From JBLNBU01 sp050260215 (GTDB lineage Bacteria > Pseudomonadota > Alphaproteobacteria > Rhodospirillales > Magnetospirillaceae): a DNA stretch of 30,368 nucleotides. Position numbers and translations under genes: made by a program. The stretch covers positions 1 to 30,368 of the forward strand of contig JBLNBU010000241.1 of assembly GCA_050260215.1 (NCBI GenBank), read 5' to 3'. Positions within the stretch are counted from its first letter, which is position 1; each line of letters opens with the position of its first letter. Positions 14,466 to 22,485 of this stretch are shown piece by piece. Under the pieces are notes generated by a model, which saw only the letters and a program-made list of their open reading frames with translations, had not been told where the DNA came from and did no database searches.

Positions 14466-15349
14466 TGCTGCTGATGGATCCGCACATCCACATGACTTCG
14501 CGCACCACCGACGACTACCAGCGCATGCGCGCCGCCGGCATCGTCGCGGTGGTCGAGCCCTCGTTCTGGGGCGGCCAGAGCCGCAACCACGTCGGCAGCT
14601 TCGAGGACTACTACCTGTCCATCGTCGGCTGGGAGCGCTTCCGCGCCTCGCAGTTCGGCATCCGCCACTTCTGCGCCATCGGCCTGAACCCCAAGGAGGC
14701 CAACCGGCCCGACCTGGTCGACGGCGTGCTGGCGCTGATGGCCGCCTTCCTGGTCAAGGAAAGCGTGGTGGCGGTGGGCGAGATCGGCTTCGACGAGATG
14801 ACCGCGGCCGAGGAGGACGCTTTCGTCCGCCAGCTGGACCTGGCCGCCCGCTTCGACCTGCCCGCCATCGTCCATCTGCCCCACCGCGACAAGAAGCGCG
14901 GCTGCGAGCGCAGCCTGGAGATCGTGCGCGCCTCGGCGCTGGAGCCGGGCCGGGTCATCATCGACCACTGCACCGAGGACACGACGCCGCTGGTGCTGGA
15001 CGCCGGCTGCTGGGCGGCGCACTCCATCTATCCCCACACCAAGATGGACGAGGCGCGCATGGTGGCGCTGGTCAAGCGCCATGGCCCCGAGCGGATGATC
15101 GTCAACTCGGCCGCCGACTGGGGCATCAGCGATCCCTTGAAGGTGCCCGCCACCGCCGCCGCCATGGAGGCGGCCGGCATCGACGGCGCCACCATCCGTA
15201 CCGTGCTGTGGGACAACCCCGTCGCCTTCTTCGCCCAAAGCGGCCGCTTCACCCCCGACGAACTGGCCGAGCCGCTGCCGGTCGACCAGACCATGCTCTA
15301 CCAGGGCAATTCGGTACTGCGCGGCCAGAGCCCGCGGGTGGACGCTTGA
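14465..15349 (+). CDS. eboB: EboB, TatD-family metal-dependent hydrolase
   Basis: A 294-aa TIM-barrel amidohydrolase-superfamily protein. Metal-ligand candidates are all present: D5-P-H7-I-H9 at the N terminus, E106 (AVGEIGFDE), H137 (IVHLPH), H168 (IIDHCTED) and D218 (SAADWGISDPL). TatD proteins are nucleases or hydrolases, but the Ebo branch has no proven substrate. No signal peptide, so cytoplasmic. The start overlaps the eboA stop (TGATG) and the end overlaps the TTG start of eboF (TTGA), consistent with coupled translation. A G-rich Shine-Dalgarno run lies 5-12 nt before the ATG. In most TatD enzymes the first motif is D-x-H-x-H, which is kept here. Confidence 0.9.
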   Translation: MLLMDPHIHMTSRTTDDYQRMRAAGIVAVVEPSFWGGQSRNHVGSFEDYYLSIVGWERFRASQFGIRHFCAIGLNPKEANRPDLVDGVLALMAAFLVKESVVAVGEIGFDEMTAAEEDAFVRQLDLAARFDLPAIVHLPHRDKKRGCERSLEIVRASALEPGRVIIDHCTEDTTPLVLDAGCWAAHSIYPHTKMDEARMVALVKRHGPERMIVNSAADWGISDPLKVPATAAAMEAAGIDGATIRTVLWDNPVAFFAQSGRFTPDELAEPLPVDQTMLYQGNSVLRGQSPRVDA

Positions 15350-16728
15350 GACGCACCCTGGTCCTTGATGTGGTCGGGCTGACGCCTGAGCTGCTGGCAC
15401 ACGCCCCCAACCTGTCGGCCCTGGCCGCCCAAGGGGGATGGCGGCCGGTGGGGCCGGTGCTGCCGGCCGTTACCTGCTCGGTGCAGTCGACCTATCTCAC
15501 CGGCCTGCCCCCCGCCGGGCACGGCGCCGTCGCCAACGGCTGGTATTTCCGCGACCTGTCCGAGGTGTGGCTGTGGCGCCAGTCCAACCGCCTGGTCGGC
15601 GGCGAGAAGATTTGGGACGCCGGGCGCCGCCGCGATCCCGCCTTCACTACCGCCAACCTGTTCTGGTGGTACAACATGGTCTCGGGCGCCGACATCACGG
15701 TGACCCCGCGGCCGTGCTATCCCGTCGACGGGCGCAAGATCCCGGACCTCTACACCCGGCCCGAAGCCCTGCGCCGCCAGCTGCAGGACCGGCTGGGCCA
15801 GTTTCCGCTGTTCAATTTCTGGGGGCCGACCGCCGGTCTGGCCTCCAGCCGCTGGATCACCGACTGCACGCTGAAGGTTATGGCCGAGGAGCGGCCGACG
15901 CTGACGCTGGCCTACCTGCCGCACCTGGACTACGACCTGCAGCGCTTCGGCCCCCATCATCCCCGGGCCGCGCACGCGGTGGCCGAGGTCGACGCCCTGT
16001 GCGGCGAGCTGATCGAGGCGGCCGACAAGGCCGGCATGGCGGTGGTGGCGCTGTCCGAATACGGCATCGGCGCGGTGACCGGCTCGGTGGGGATCAACCG
16101 CATCTTGCGCAAGGCCGGGCTGCTGGCGGTGCGCGAGGAGTTGGGGCGCGAGCTGCTCGATCCAGGTGCTTCGGCCGCCTTCGCCGTCGCCGACCACCAG
16201 GTCGCCCACGTCTATGTGGACGAACCCGCCCGGGTGCCCGAGGTCGCCGCCCTGCTGGCCGCCCTGCCGGGGGTGGACAGCGTGCTGGATGCCCGGGCCA
16301 AGCGCGCCGCGGGGCTGGACCATGCCAATGCCGGCGAGCTGGTGGCGGTGTCGGCCGCGGACCGCTGGTTCAGCTATGGCTGGTGGCTGGACGACGACCG
16401 GGCGCCCGACTATGCGCGGACCGTCGACATCCACCGCAAGCCCGGCTTCGACCCGTGCGAGCTGTTCATCGACCCGGCCATCCGCTTTCCCCGCCTGAAG
16501 ATCGGCTGGACCCTGGCCCGGCGCAAGCTGCTGGGGCAGCGCCCGCCGATGGCGGTAATCGGGCTGGACGAGTCGCTGGTGAAGGGTTCGCACGGGCGGC
16601 CCGCCGACGACCCGGCCAAGGGGGCGCTGCTGATCTCGTCCGAGGCCGGGCTGCTGCCCGAGGGCGCAATCCCGGCCGTTGCCGTCCGCGACCTGCTGCT
16701 GGCGCATGTGTTCGGGCGCGAGGACTGA
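15346..16728 (+). CDS. eboF: EboF, nucleotide pyrophosphatase/phosphodiesterase (alkaline phosphatase superfamily)
   Basis: A 460-aa protein related to nucleotide pyrophosphatases/phosphodiesterases. D8 (LVLDVVGLT) and nucleophile candidate T43 (LPAVTCSVQ) are in the expected places, and H284/H288 lie in ADHQVAHVYV. Two metal motifs differ from the textbook family: PDxxGHxxGP reads LDYDLQRFGP (D195, Q199 in place of His), and the DHG triad is EYG (E238, Y239). My recollection is that the Ebo branch shares these changes. No signal peptide is present, unlike classical periplasmic NPPs, so it is probably cytoplasmic. The start is TTG at 15346, overlapping the eboB stop; it supplies the first beta strand with D8, and no ATG is available in the right place. 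Five nt separate it from eboD. Confidence 0.88.
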   Translation: MRRTLVLDVVGLTPELLAHAPNLSALAAQGGWRPVGPVLPAVTCSVQSTYLTGLPPAGHGAVANGWYFRDLSEVWLWRQSNRLVGGEKIWDAGRRRDPAFTTANLFWWYNMVSGADITVTPRPCYPVDGRKIPDLYTRPEALRRQLQDRLGQFPLFNFWGPTAGLASSRWITDCTLKVMAEERPTLTLAYLPHLDYDLQRFGPHHPRAAHAVAEVDALCGELIEAADKAGMAVVALSEYGIGAVTGSVGINRILRKAGLLAVREELGRELLDPGASAAFAVADHQVAHVYVDEPARVPEVAALLAALPGVDSVLDARAKRAAGLDHANAGELVAVSAADRWFSYGWWLDDDRAPDYARTVDIHRKPGFDPCELFIDPAIRFPRLKIGWTLARRKLLGQRPPMAVIGLDESLVKGSHGRPADDPAKGALLISSEAGLLPEGAIPAVAVRDLLLAHVFGRED

Positions 16729-16733
16729 GAGCC

Positions 16734-17858
16734 ATGCTGCAACAAACCATCCAGCTCTCCTTCACCTATCCGGTGATCTTCACCCGCGCCGCCTTCGATC
16801 CGGCCAATCCGCGGCTGATCGACGCTGTCTCCCGGCTCGAGCCCGACCGCGTCCACCGCACCGCCGTGGTCATCGACGAGGGTGTTGCCGTGGGCCGCCC
16901 GGGGCTGGAAGACACCATCCGCGCCTACAGCCCCCGCCTGGACATCGCCGGGGTGCGCGTTGTCCCCGGCGGCGAGCGGGCCAAGGCCGGCCTGGCGCTG
17001 GTCGACGACCTGCACCGCTGGCTGCTGTCCTTGCGCATCGACCGCCAGTCGGTGGTGCTGGCGGTGGGCGGCGGGGCGGTGCTCGACATGGCCGGCTTCG
17101 CTGCCGCCACCTTCCACCGCGGGGTGCGCATGGTGCGGCTGCCGACCACGGTGCTGGCCCAGAACGATGCCGCCGTCGGGGTCAAGAACGGGGTCAACCA
17201 GGCCGGTGTCAAGAACCTGATCGGCAGCTTCGCCACTCCGTTCGCTGTGGTCGCCGACTTCGACTTCCTCGACACCCTGGCCCCCCGCGACCGCTTGGCC
17301 GGCCTGTCCGAGGCGGTCAAGGTGGCCGCCACCCGCGACGCGGCCTTCTTCCGAGCGCTCGAACGCGACGCGGGCGCGCTGGCCGCCTTCGCCCCCGGCC
17401 CCACCGAGGCGATGATCCGCCGCTCGGCCGAGCTGCACCTGGACCACATCGCCACCGGCGGCGATCCGTTCGAGCTGGGCAGCGCCCGGCCGCTGGACTT
17501 CGGCCACTGGGCCGCCCACAAGCTGGAATCCATGACCGCCCACCGCCTGCGCCACGGCGAGGCGGTGGCCATCGGCATGGCGCTGGACTGCCTGTATGCG
17601 GTGGAGGCCGGCCTGCTGGCCGCCGCCGAGGCCGGCCGGGTCATCGACCTGCTGGCGGCGCTGGGGTTCAGGCTGTGGGATGACGCCATGGCCGACCGCG
17701 CCACCCTGGCGCGCGGCCTGGACGAGTTCCGCGAGCATCTGGGCGGTCGCCTGACCGTGGCCATGCTGGCCGGCATCGGCCGCTCGGTCGACGTCCATGC
17801 CATCGACACCTGCGCGCTCGATCGCGCCCTGGCCGCCCTGGAGCGCCGCGGGTCATGA
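16734..17858 (+). CDS. eboD: EboD, 3-dehydroquinate synthase-like sugar-phosphate cyclase
   Basis: A 374-aa member of the sugar-phosphate cyclase superfamily (3-dehydroquinate synthase, EEVS, DOI synthase). The NAD-binding motif GGGAVLDMAGFAAATFHRG (from G112), LPTTVLAQNDAAVGVKNGVN, and metal ligands E193 (LSEAVK), H258/H262 (FGHWAAH) and H274 (HGEAVAIGM) are intact, so it should be an active cyclase using NAD and a divalent metal. The tail of the metal loop reads GHWAAHKLE rather than the GHTFGHAIE of housekeeping AroB, so it need not use DAHP. No shikimate-pathway gene is nearby, and the setting between eboF and eboE marks it as the specialised Ebo paralogue. The product in Ebo clusters is unknown. 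ATG at 16734 follows TGAGAG; the stop overlaps eboE (ATGA). Confidence 0.92.
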   Translation: MLQQTIQLSFTYPVIFTRAAFDPANPRLIDAVSRLEPDRVHRTAVVIDEGVAVGRPGLEDTIRAYSPRLDIAGVRVVPGGERAKAGLALVDDLHRWLLSLRIDRQSVVLAVGGGAVLDMAGFAAATFHRGVRMVRLPTTVLAQNDAAVGVKNGVNQAGVKNLIGSFATPFAVVADFDFLDTLAPRDRLAGLSEAVKVAATRDAAFFRALERDAGALAAFAPGPTEAMIRRSAELHLDHIATGGDPFELGSARPLDFGHWAAHKLESMTAHRLRHGEAVAIGMALDCLYAVEAGLLAAAEAGRVIDLLAALGFRLWDDAMADRATLARGLDEFREHLGGRLTVAMLAGIGRSVDVHAIDTCALDRALAALERRGS

Positions 17859-18976
17859 GGCTGCCGGGCGGGCTGGGCCACCTGACCTACTGCACCAACA
17901 TCCATCCGGGCGAAAGCTGGGCCGACTGCTTTGCCGCCCTGGCCCGCCACCTGCCCGCCATCAAGCGCCAGGTCTCGCCCCGGGCTGCGTTCGGCGTCGG
18001 ACTGCGCCTGTCGGCCGCCGCCGCGGCGACCCTGTCCCAGGCGGGCGAACTGGAGCGCTTCCGCGCCTTCCTGGCGGCCGAGGATCTCTACGTCTTCACC
18101 ATCAACGGCTTTCCCTACGGCGCCTTCCACCGCACCCGGGTCAAGGAAGCGGTCTATCGTCCCGACTGGCGCCAGCCGGAACGGCGGGACTACACGGCTC
18201 GCCTGGCCGAAATCTTGGCGGCGCTGCTGCCCGACGGCATCGACGGTTCCATCAGCACGGTGCCCGGCGCCTGGGCCGCCGACCTGGCCGGCGAGGCAGA
18301 CGTCGCCGCCATCGTCGCCATGCTGCAGGACGCGGCCCGGCGCCTGGCCGAACTGGAAGCCCGCACCGGCCGGCGGGTGACCATTGCGCTCGAACCCGAG
18401 CCCGGCTGCCAATTGGCGACCACCGACGACGTGCTGGCGCTGTTTCGCCGCATCCCGGCGGCGGCCCGCCGCCACATCGGTGTTTGCCTGGACCTGTGCC
18501 ACCTGGCCGTGGAGTTCGAGGATCCGGTCGCCGCAGTGGCGCAGCTGCAGGCCGAGGAGATCCCGATCTTCAAGGTCCAGATCAGCGCCGGCCTGGCGCT
18601 GCCGCCGGCGCAGGCCCAGTCCTTACGGCCGTTCGACGACGGCGTCTACCTGCACCAGGTCGCGGCCCGCGGGGCAGGGGGGATCCTGCGCTTCGCCGAC
18701 CTGGCCGACGCCTGGGCGAGCGCCGAGGCTGGGGCCGCCGACGAATGGCGGGTGCACTTCCACGTGCCGCTGTGGGCCGAGCGCCTGGAACGGCTGTCCA
18801 GCACCGCCGGGCTTGCCGCCCGACTGCTGGCGGCGCACGCCGCCCGCCCGGTCTGCGAGCACCTGGAGGTGGAGACCTATACCTGGGACGTGCTGGCGCC
18901 CGAGCATCGAACCTGCGGCGTCGAAGCCGCCATCGTCAAGGAGCTGCTATGGGTGCGCGACCGGCTGGGGGTGTAA
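17855..18976 (+). CDS. eboE: EboE, xylose isomerase-like TIM-barrel protein
   Basis: A 373-aa protein of the 'metabolite traffic protein EboE' family, built on an AP-endonuclease-2/xylose-isomerase TIM barrel. Landmarks are the family opening GHLTYCTNIHPGESW, FTINGFPYGAFH, IALEPEPGCQLAT (metal-binding Glu in this fold), IGVCLDLCHLAVEFED (Asp/His) and IPIFKVQIS (strand residues near the active site). The likely metal site is retained, suggesting an isomerase, epimerase or lyase on a polar substrate; none has been proven. Cytoplasmic, with no signal peptide. It overlaps eboD by 4 nt (ATGA) and eboC by 28 nt. The Shine-Dalgarno sequence of eboC (AAGGAG) lies inside its 3' end. Confidence 0.92.
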   Translation: MRLPGGLGHLTYCTNIHPGESWADCFAALARHLPAIKRQVSPRAAFGVGLRLSAAAAATLSQAGELERFRAFLAAEDLYVFTINGFPYGAFHRTRVKEAVYRPDWRQPERRDYTARLAEILAALLPDGIDGSISTVPGAWAADLAGEADVAAIVAMLQDAARRLAELEARTGRRVTIALEPEPGCQLATTDDVLALFRRIPAAARRHIGVCLDLCHLAVEFEDPVAAVAQLQAEEIPIFKVQISAGLALPPAQAQSLRPFDDGVYLHQVAARGAGGILRFADLADAWASAEAGAADEWRVHFHVPLWAERLERLSSTAGLAARLLAAHAARPVCEHLEVETYTWDVLAPEHRTCGVEAAIVKELLWVRDRLGV

Positions 18977-19806
18977 GCGTCGACGTGCTGCTGCGGCTGG
19001 GCCGGGTGTCCAACCTGCCCACCGTGTGGAGCAACCTGGCGGCGGGCGCCGCCGTCTGCGGCGCCGACCTGGGGGTGCTGGCGCTGCTGCTGCCGGCGGG
19101 CACGCTGTTCTATACCGCCGGGATGTTCCTCAACGACGCCTTCGACCGGCGCATCGACGCCGTCGAGCGTCCCGAGCGCCCCATCCCCTCGGGCCAAGTC
19201 ACGGCCGGCGCCGTGTTCGCCATGGGCGGCGCCATGATGGCGGCCGGCCTGGCCCTGGTGGCGCCGCTGGGCCCGGAGCCGGCGCTGGCGGCGCTGGTGC
19301 TGTGCGGCTGCATCCTGGCCTACGACTGGCACCACAAGGGCAACCCCTTCAGCCCGCTGGTGATGGGCGCGTGCCGGGCGCTGCTCTACGTCCTGGTGTT
19401 CGCCACCGCCCCGGCGCCCGCCGCCGGGTGGGCGGTGCCGGCGGTGGCGCTGCTGGCCCATGTGGCCGGCCTGACCTATGCCGCCCGCCAGGAGAACATG
19501 GCGGAATTCCACGACGCCTGGCCGCTGTTGATGCTGGCGGTGCCGGTGGCGGTGGTGGCGGCGGGCGCCGATGGGCCCTCGGCGCCGTTCGTGCTGCTGT
19601 TCGCCGGCTGGCTGGCCCATGGCTTGCGGCTGCTCCTGGTCCGCCGCGTCCGCGATCCGCGCCGGGCGGTCGGCGCGATGATCGCCGCCATTTCCCTGTT
19701 CGACGCCTGCCTGATCGCCGAAGCCGGCCACCCGCTGCCGGCCCTGGCGGCCGTCGCCGCCTTCGGCCTGACCCTGGGGCTGCACCGCAGGGTCGCCGGG
19801 ACCTGA
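18949..19806 (+). CDS. eboC: EboC, UbiA-family membrane prenyltransferase
   Basis: A 285-aa integral membrane protein of the UbiA superfamily. The first Asp-rich motif NDAFDRRIDAVERPERPIPSG (N62, D63, D66, D70) is intact and binds the Mg-prenyl-diphosphate in this family. The second motif is weak: YDWHHKGNPFSPLVMG precedes a helical pair, and no clear DxxxD follows, while a YAARQEN motif stands in loop position. Eight or nine hydrophobic helices can be drawn. The start is ATG at 18949, because AAGGAG lies 6 nt upstream; GTG at 18985 is the alternative. Within Ebo it is the only membrane component, so it may supply the lipid-linked or membrane step that moves the substrate. Last gene of the ten-gene unit. 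Confidence 0.9.
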   Translation: MGARPAGGVSVDVLLRLGRVSNLPTVWSNLAAGAAVCGADLGVLALLLPAGTLFYTAGMFLNDAFDRRIDAVERPERPIPSGQVTAGAVFAMGGAMMAAGLALVAPLGPEPALAALVLCGCILAYDWHHKGNPFSPLVMGACRALLYVLVFATAPAPAAGWAVPAVALLAHVAGLTYAARQENMAEFHDAWPLLMLAVPVAVVAAGADGPSAPFVLLFAGWLAHGLRLLLVRRVRDPRRAVGAMIAAISLFDACLIAEAGHPLPALAAVAAFGLTLGLHRRVAGT

Positions 19807-19894
19807 GGCGCCGTCTTCCTGTCGGACCAAATTCCGATTATCGTGGCCCGCTTAGGGCAGGCCCGCCCATGGGGATGGACGTAGGGGTACCCGA

Positions 19895-22126
19895 ATGAAC
19901 ATGACGGTCAAGGCCCGCATCTGGGGCGGCTTCATCCTGGTGCTCGGCTTCCTGGCGCTGGTGGCGGGCATCGGCCTGCACTCGCTGGGCAGCGTGGCGG
20001 ACGGCGTGGCCGACTATGCCCGCATCTCCAACATCAGCCTGTCGGTGGAAGGCATCAACGCCGACACGCTGCGCATGCGCGTCGCCCTGCTGAATTACAA
20101 CGCGCGGCCGTCGGCCAAGACCTACGAGAACCTGATGGCCGCCCGCAAGGAGGCGCGGCGCCAGATCGAGGAGTTCGTCTCGCTGTCGCACAGCCCCGTG
20201 CGCAAGGCCATGGCCGCCGAGCTGACCGGCATCCTGGGCCAGTACGAGGCCAAGGTCGACGAGATCGTCGCCATGCGCAACCGCATGGGCCTGACCAGCG
20301 AGGACGGCCTGCAGGGCGAATTCCGCAAGTCGGTGCACGCCATCGAGGACCGCCTGAAGGCGGCCAACGACGTCAGGACCGCCAACGTGTTGCTGACCAT
20401 GCGCCGCAACGAGAAGGACTTCCAGCTGCGGCTCGACCGCAAGTATGCCGACGCCGTCGACAAGGGCGCGACCGAGCTGAAGGCGGCCATCGTCGCCTCG
20501 GGCCTTTCCCCCGACGCCAAGGTCCAGGCCGATCAGGCCATCGCCGAATACCTGGACCGCTTCCACGAGATGGTCGAAATGCAGACCAAGCTCGACCTTT
20601 ACCTCCGCGAGACCCTGCCCGCCATCGGCGAGCACTTCGCCGCCCGCGTCGACGACCTGCTGGAGTCGCAGAAGGGCAACAATCCCGCCCCAGAGCACCT
20701 GAAGGGGTCGCAGAAGGTGGGGCAGGCCACCATCGAAAGCGAGATTTCCTCGGCCAAGACCCAGGAGACGCTGCTGTCGGTGCTGGCCTTCGCCCTTGGC
20801 CTGGGCTTCGCCTTCCTGATCGCCCGCTCGATCATCAACCCGGTGCACGCCATGACCGGCGCCATGCGGCGCCTGGCCGGCGGCCAGCTCGACGTCGAGG
20901 TGCCGGCGCTGGCCAACCAAGACGAGATCGGCGAGATGGCCCAGGCCGTCCAGGTGTTCAAGCAGAACGCCATCGACAAGCTGCGCATGGAGGCCGAGCA
21001 GAGGGCCGCCGAGGAGGCCGCCCGCAAGGCCGAGGAGGACCTGCGGACCCGTGAGGCCGCCATCGTCGCCGAGGTGGCCCAGGTCGCCAAGGCCGCGTCC
21101 GAAGGCGAGCTGGACCGCCGCATCGACCTGGCTGGCAAGGACGGCTTCCTGCTGACCCTGTGCGACGGCATCAACGGTTTGGTGGAAACCACCGGCAAGG
21201 CCCTGGCGGACGTGGCCAGCGTGCTGGAATCGGTGGCCGGCGGCGACCTGACCCGGCGCATCACCGCCGAGTACGGCGGCGTCTTCAACCGCCTGAAAAC
21301 CGACGTCAACCGCACCGCCGACAAGCTGTCCGAGATCGTCACCGACATCAACAGTGCCGCCGCCCAGATCGGCAGCGCCGCGTCGGAAGTGGCGTCGGGG
21401 TCGCAGGACCTGTCCGAACGCTCGGAACAGCAGGCATCCAGCCTGGAAGAGACGGCCGCCTCCATGGAGGAACTGGCCGCCACCGTGCGCCAGAACTCGG
21501 CCAACGCCCAGCAGGCGAACCAGCTGGCCGCCGGTGCCCGCGAGGTCGCCGCCTCGGGCGGTCAGGTGGTCGCCGACGCGGTCGAGGCCATGGAGCGCAT
21601 CGAAACCTCGTCGCAGAAGATCGGCGACATCGTCGGCATGATCGACGAGATCGCCTTCCAGACCAACCTGCTGGCCCTGAATGCCGCGGTGGAAGCCGCG
21701 CGCGCCGGCGACGCCGGCAAGGGCTTCGCCGTGGTGGCGCAAGAGGTGCGCAACCTGGCCCAGCGCTCGGCCCAGGCGTCGAAGGAGATCAAGGGCCTGA
21801 TCGCCGAAAGCACCACCCAGGTCGCCACCGGTGCCGACCTGGTCAAGGGGGCCGGCCGCACCCTGGACGAGATCCTGGGCAGCGTCAAACGCGTCGCCGA
21901 CATCGTCGCCGAGATCGCGGCGGCCAGCCAGGAACAGGCCAGCGGCATCGACCAGGTCAACGGCGCCATCACCCAGATGGACGAGATGACCCAGCAGAAC
22001 GCCGCCCTGGTCGAACAATCCACCGCCGCTGCCCACGCGCTGGAAGAACAGTCCCGCGAACTGGGCCGCCTGATGGCCTTCTTCCAGCTGTCGGGCGCCA
22101 GGGACAGGGTCAGGGAGCCGGCCTGA
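19895..22126 (+). CDS. Methyl-accepting chemotaxis protein with HBM-type sensor
   Basis: A complete 743-aa chemoreceptor. TM1 about 9-31; a helical periplasmic domain about 32-290 with TMRRNEKDFQLRLDRKY, the signature of the helical bimodular (HBM) sensor that binds organic acids and similar small molecules in known members; TM2 about 293-315; HAMP about 315-370, then a second HAMP-like segment about 420-480 (LESVAGGDLTRRI); signalling hairpin with tip about 585-620 (DEIAFQTNLLALNAAVEAAR, then AGDAGKGFAVVAQEVRNLAQ). No CheR-docking pentapeptide at the C terminus. It begins 88 nt after eboC, with a modest Shine-Dalgarno (GGGGTACCCGA), so it probably has its own promoter, though read-through from the ebo unit is possible. 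Ligand unknown. Confidence 0.95.
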   Translation: MNMTVKARIWGGFILVLGFLALVAGIGLHSLGSVADGVADYARISNISLSVEGINADTLRMRVALLNYNARPSAKTYENLMAARKEARRQIEEFVSLSHSPVRKAMAAELTGILGQYEAKVDEIVAMRNRMGLTSEDGLQGEFRKSVHAIEDRLKAANDVRTANVLLTMRRNEKDFQLRLDRKYADAVDKGATELKAAIVASGLSPDAKVQADQAIAEYLDRFHEMVEMQTKLDLYLRETLPAIGEHFAARVDDLLESQKGNNPAPEHLKGSQKVGQATIESEISSAKTQETLLSVLAFALGLGFAFLIARSIINPVHAMTGAMRRLAGGQLDVEVPALANQDEIGEMAQAVQVFKQNAIDKLRMEAEQRAAEEAARKAEEDLRTREAAIVAEVAQVAKAASEGELDRRIDLAGKDGFLLTLCDGINGLVETTGKALADVASVLESVAGGDLTRRITAEYGGVFNRLKTDVNRTADKLSEIVTDINSAAAQIGSAASEVASGSQDLSERSEQQASSLEETAASMEELAATVRQNSANAQQANQLAAGAREVAASGGQVVADAVEAMERIETSSQKIGDIVGMIDEIAFQTNLLALNAAVEAARAGDAGKGFAVVAQEVRNLAQRSAQASKEIKGLIAESTTQVATGADLVKGAGRTLDEILGSVKRVADIVAEIAAASQEQASGIDQVNGAITQMDEMTQQNAALVEQSTAAAHALEEQSRELGRLMAFFQLSGARDRVREPA

Positions 22127-22485
22127 GCGTCCTCTCAAGCGGGACATCCCGAGAGGTGGGAGCCCATAGCCGCTGAGGATCATGAACACGCGCGCCGCCA
22201 CGCCGCCGTGCAGGGCCAGGTGCCCCCACGAACAGGCGGCTGGGCCGTCTTCCGTGCGCACGCGATAAACCGCAGCGGCAAATTCCGGCAGCCGTACGAT
22301 CCCTTGAATTGAGTGAGAGTTGGACTAGAATGGATCGTTGGTGGGAGGGCGGACCGCTCCATCCGCGGGTCTGGTGATGGCCAAAGCCATCATCGACAGC
22401 CGTGAAGCCGGACAAGGCGCTGTATCAGGGACGAGTCCGCATCGGTCGGCAGCTCACACTATCCGTCATGCCGGTATGACAGCCG
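22127..22485. other. Intergenic stretch between chemoreceptor and histidine kinase
   Basis: No intact gene is seen in these 359 nt. Its middle is more AT-rich than the flanks and holds a promoter-like pair at 22304-22331. On the minus strand, roughly 22262 down to 22140, a short frame reads GHLALHGGVAARVFMILSGY, which recalls the conserved second helix of acyltransferase-3 (OafA-type) proteins and may be a gene relic. No convincing terminator follows the chemoreceptor stop. Confidence 0.5.
22304..22331 (+). promoter_or_regulatory. Candidate sigma70-type promoter for the histidine kinase at 22486
   Basis: TTGAAT (22304-22309) and TAGAAT (22326-22331) are separated by 16 nt in an AT-rich patch. 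The leader to the ATG at 22486 would be about 145 nt, which is long. Match by eye only. Confidence 0.4.

Noticed and set aside
19814..19840. FliA (sigma28)-like promoter before the second chemoreceptor
   Set aside because: TTCCGATTATC resembles the -10 box, but no TAAA-like -35 is found at the right distance.
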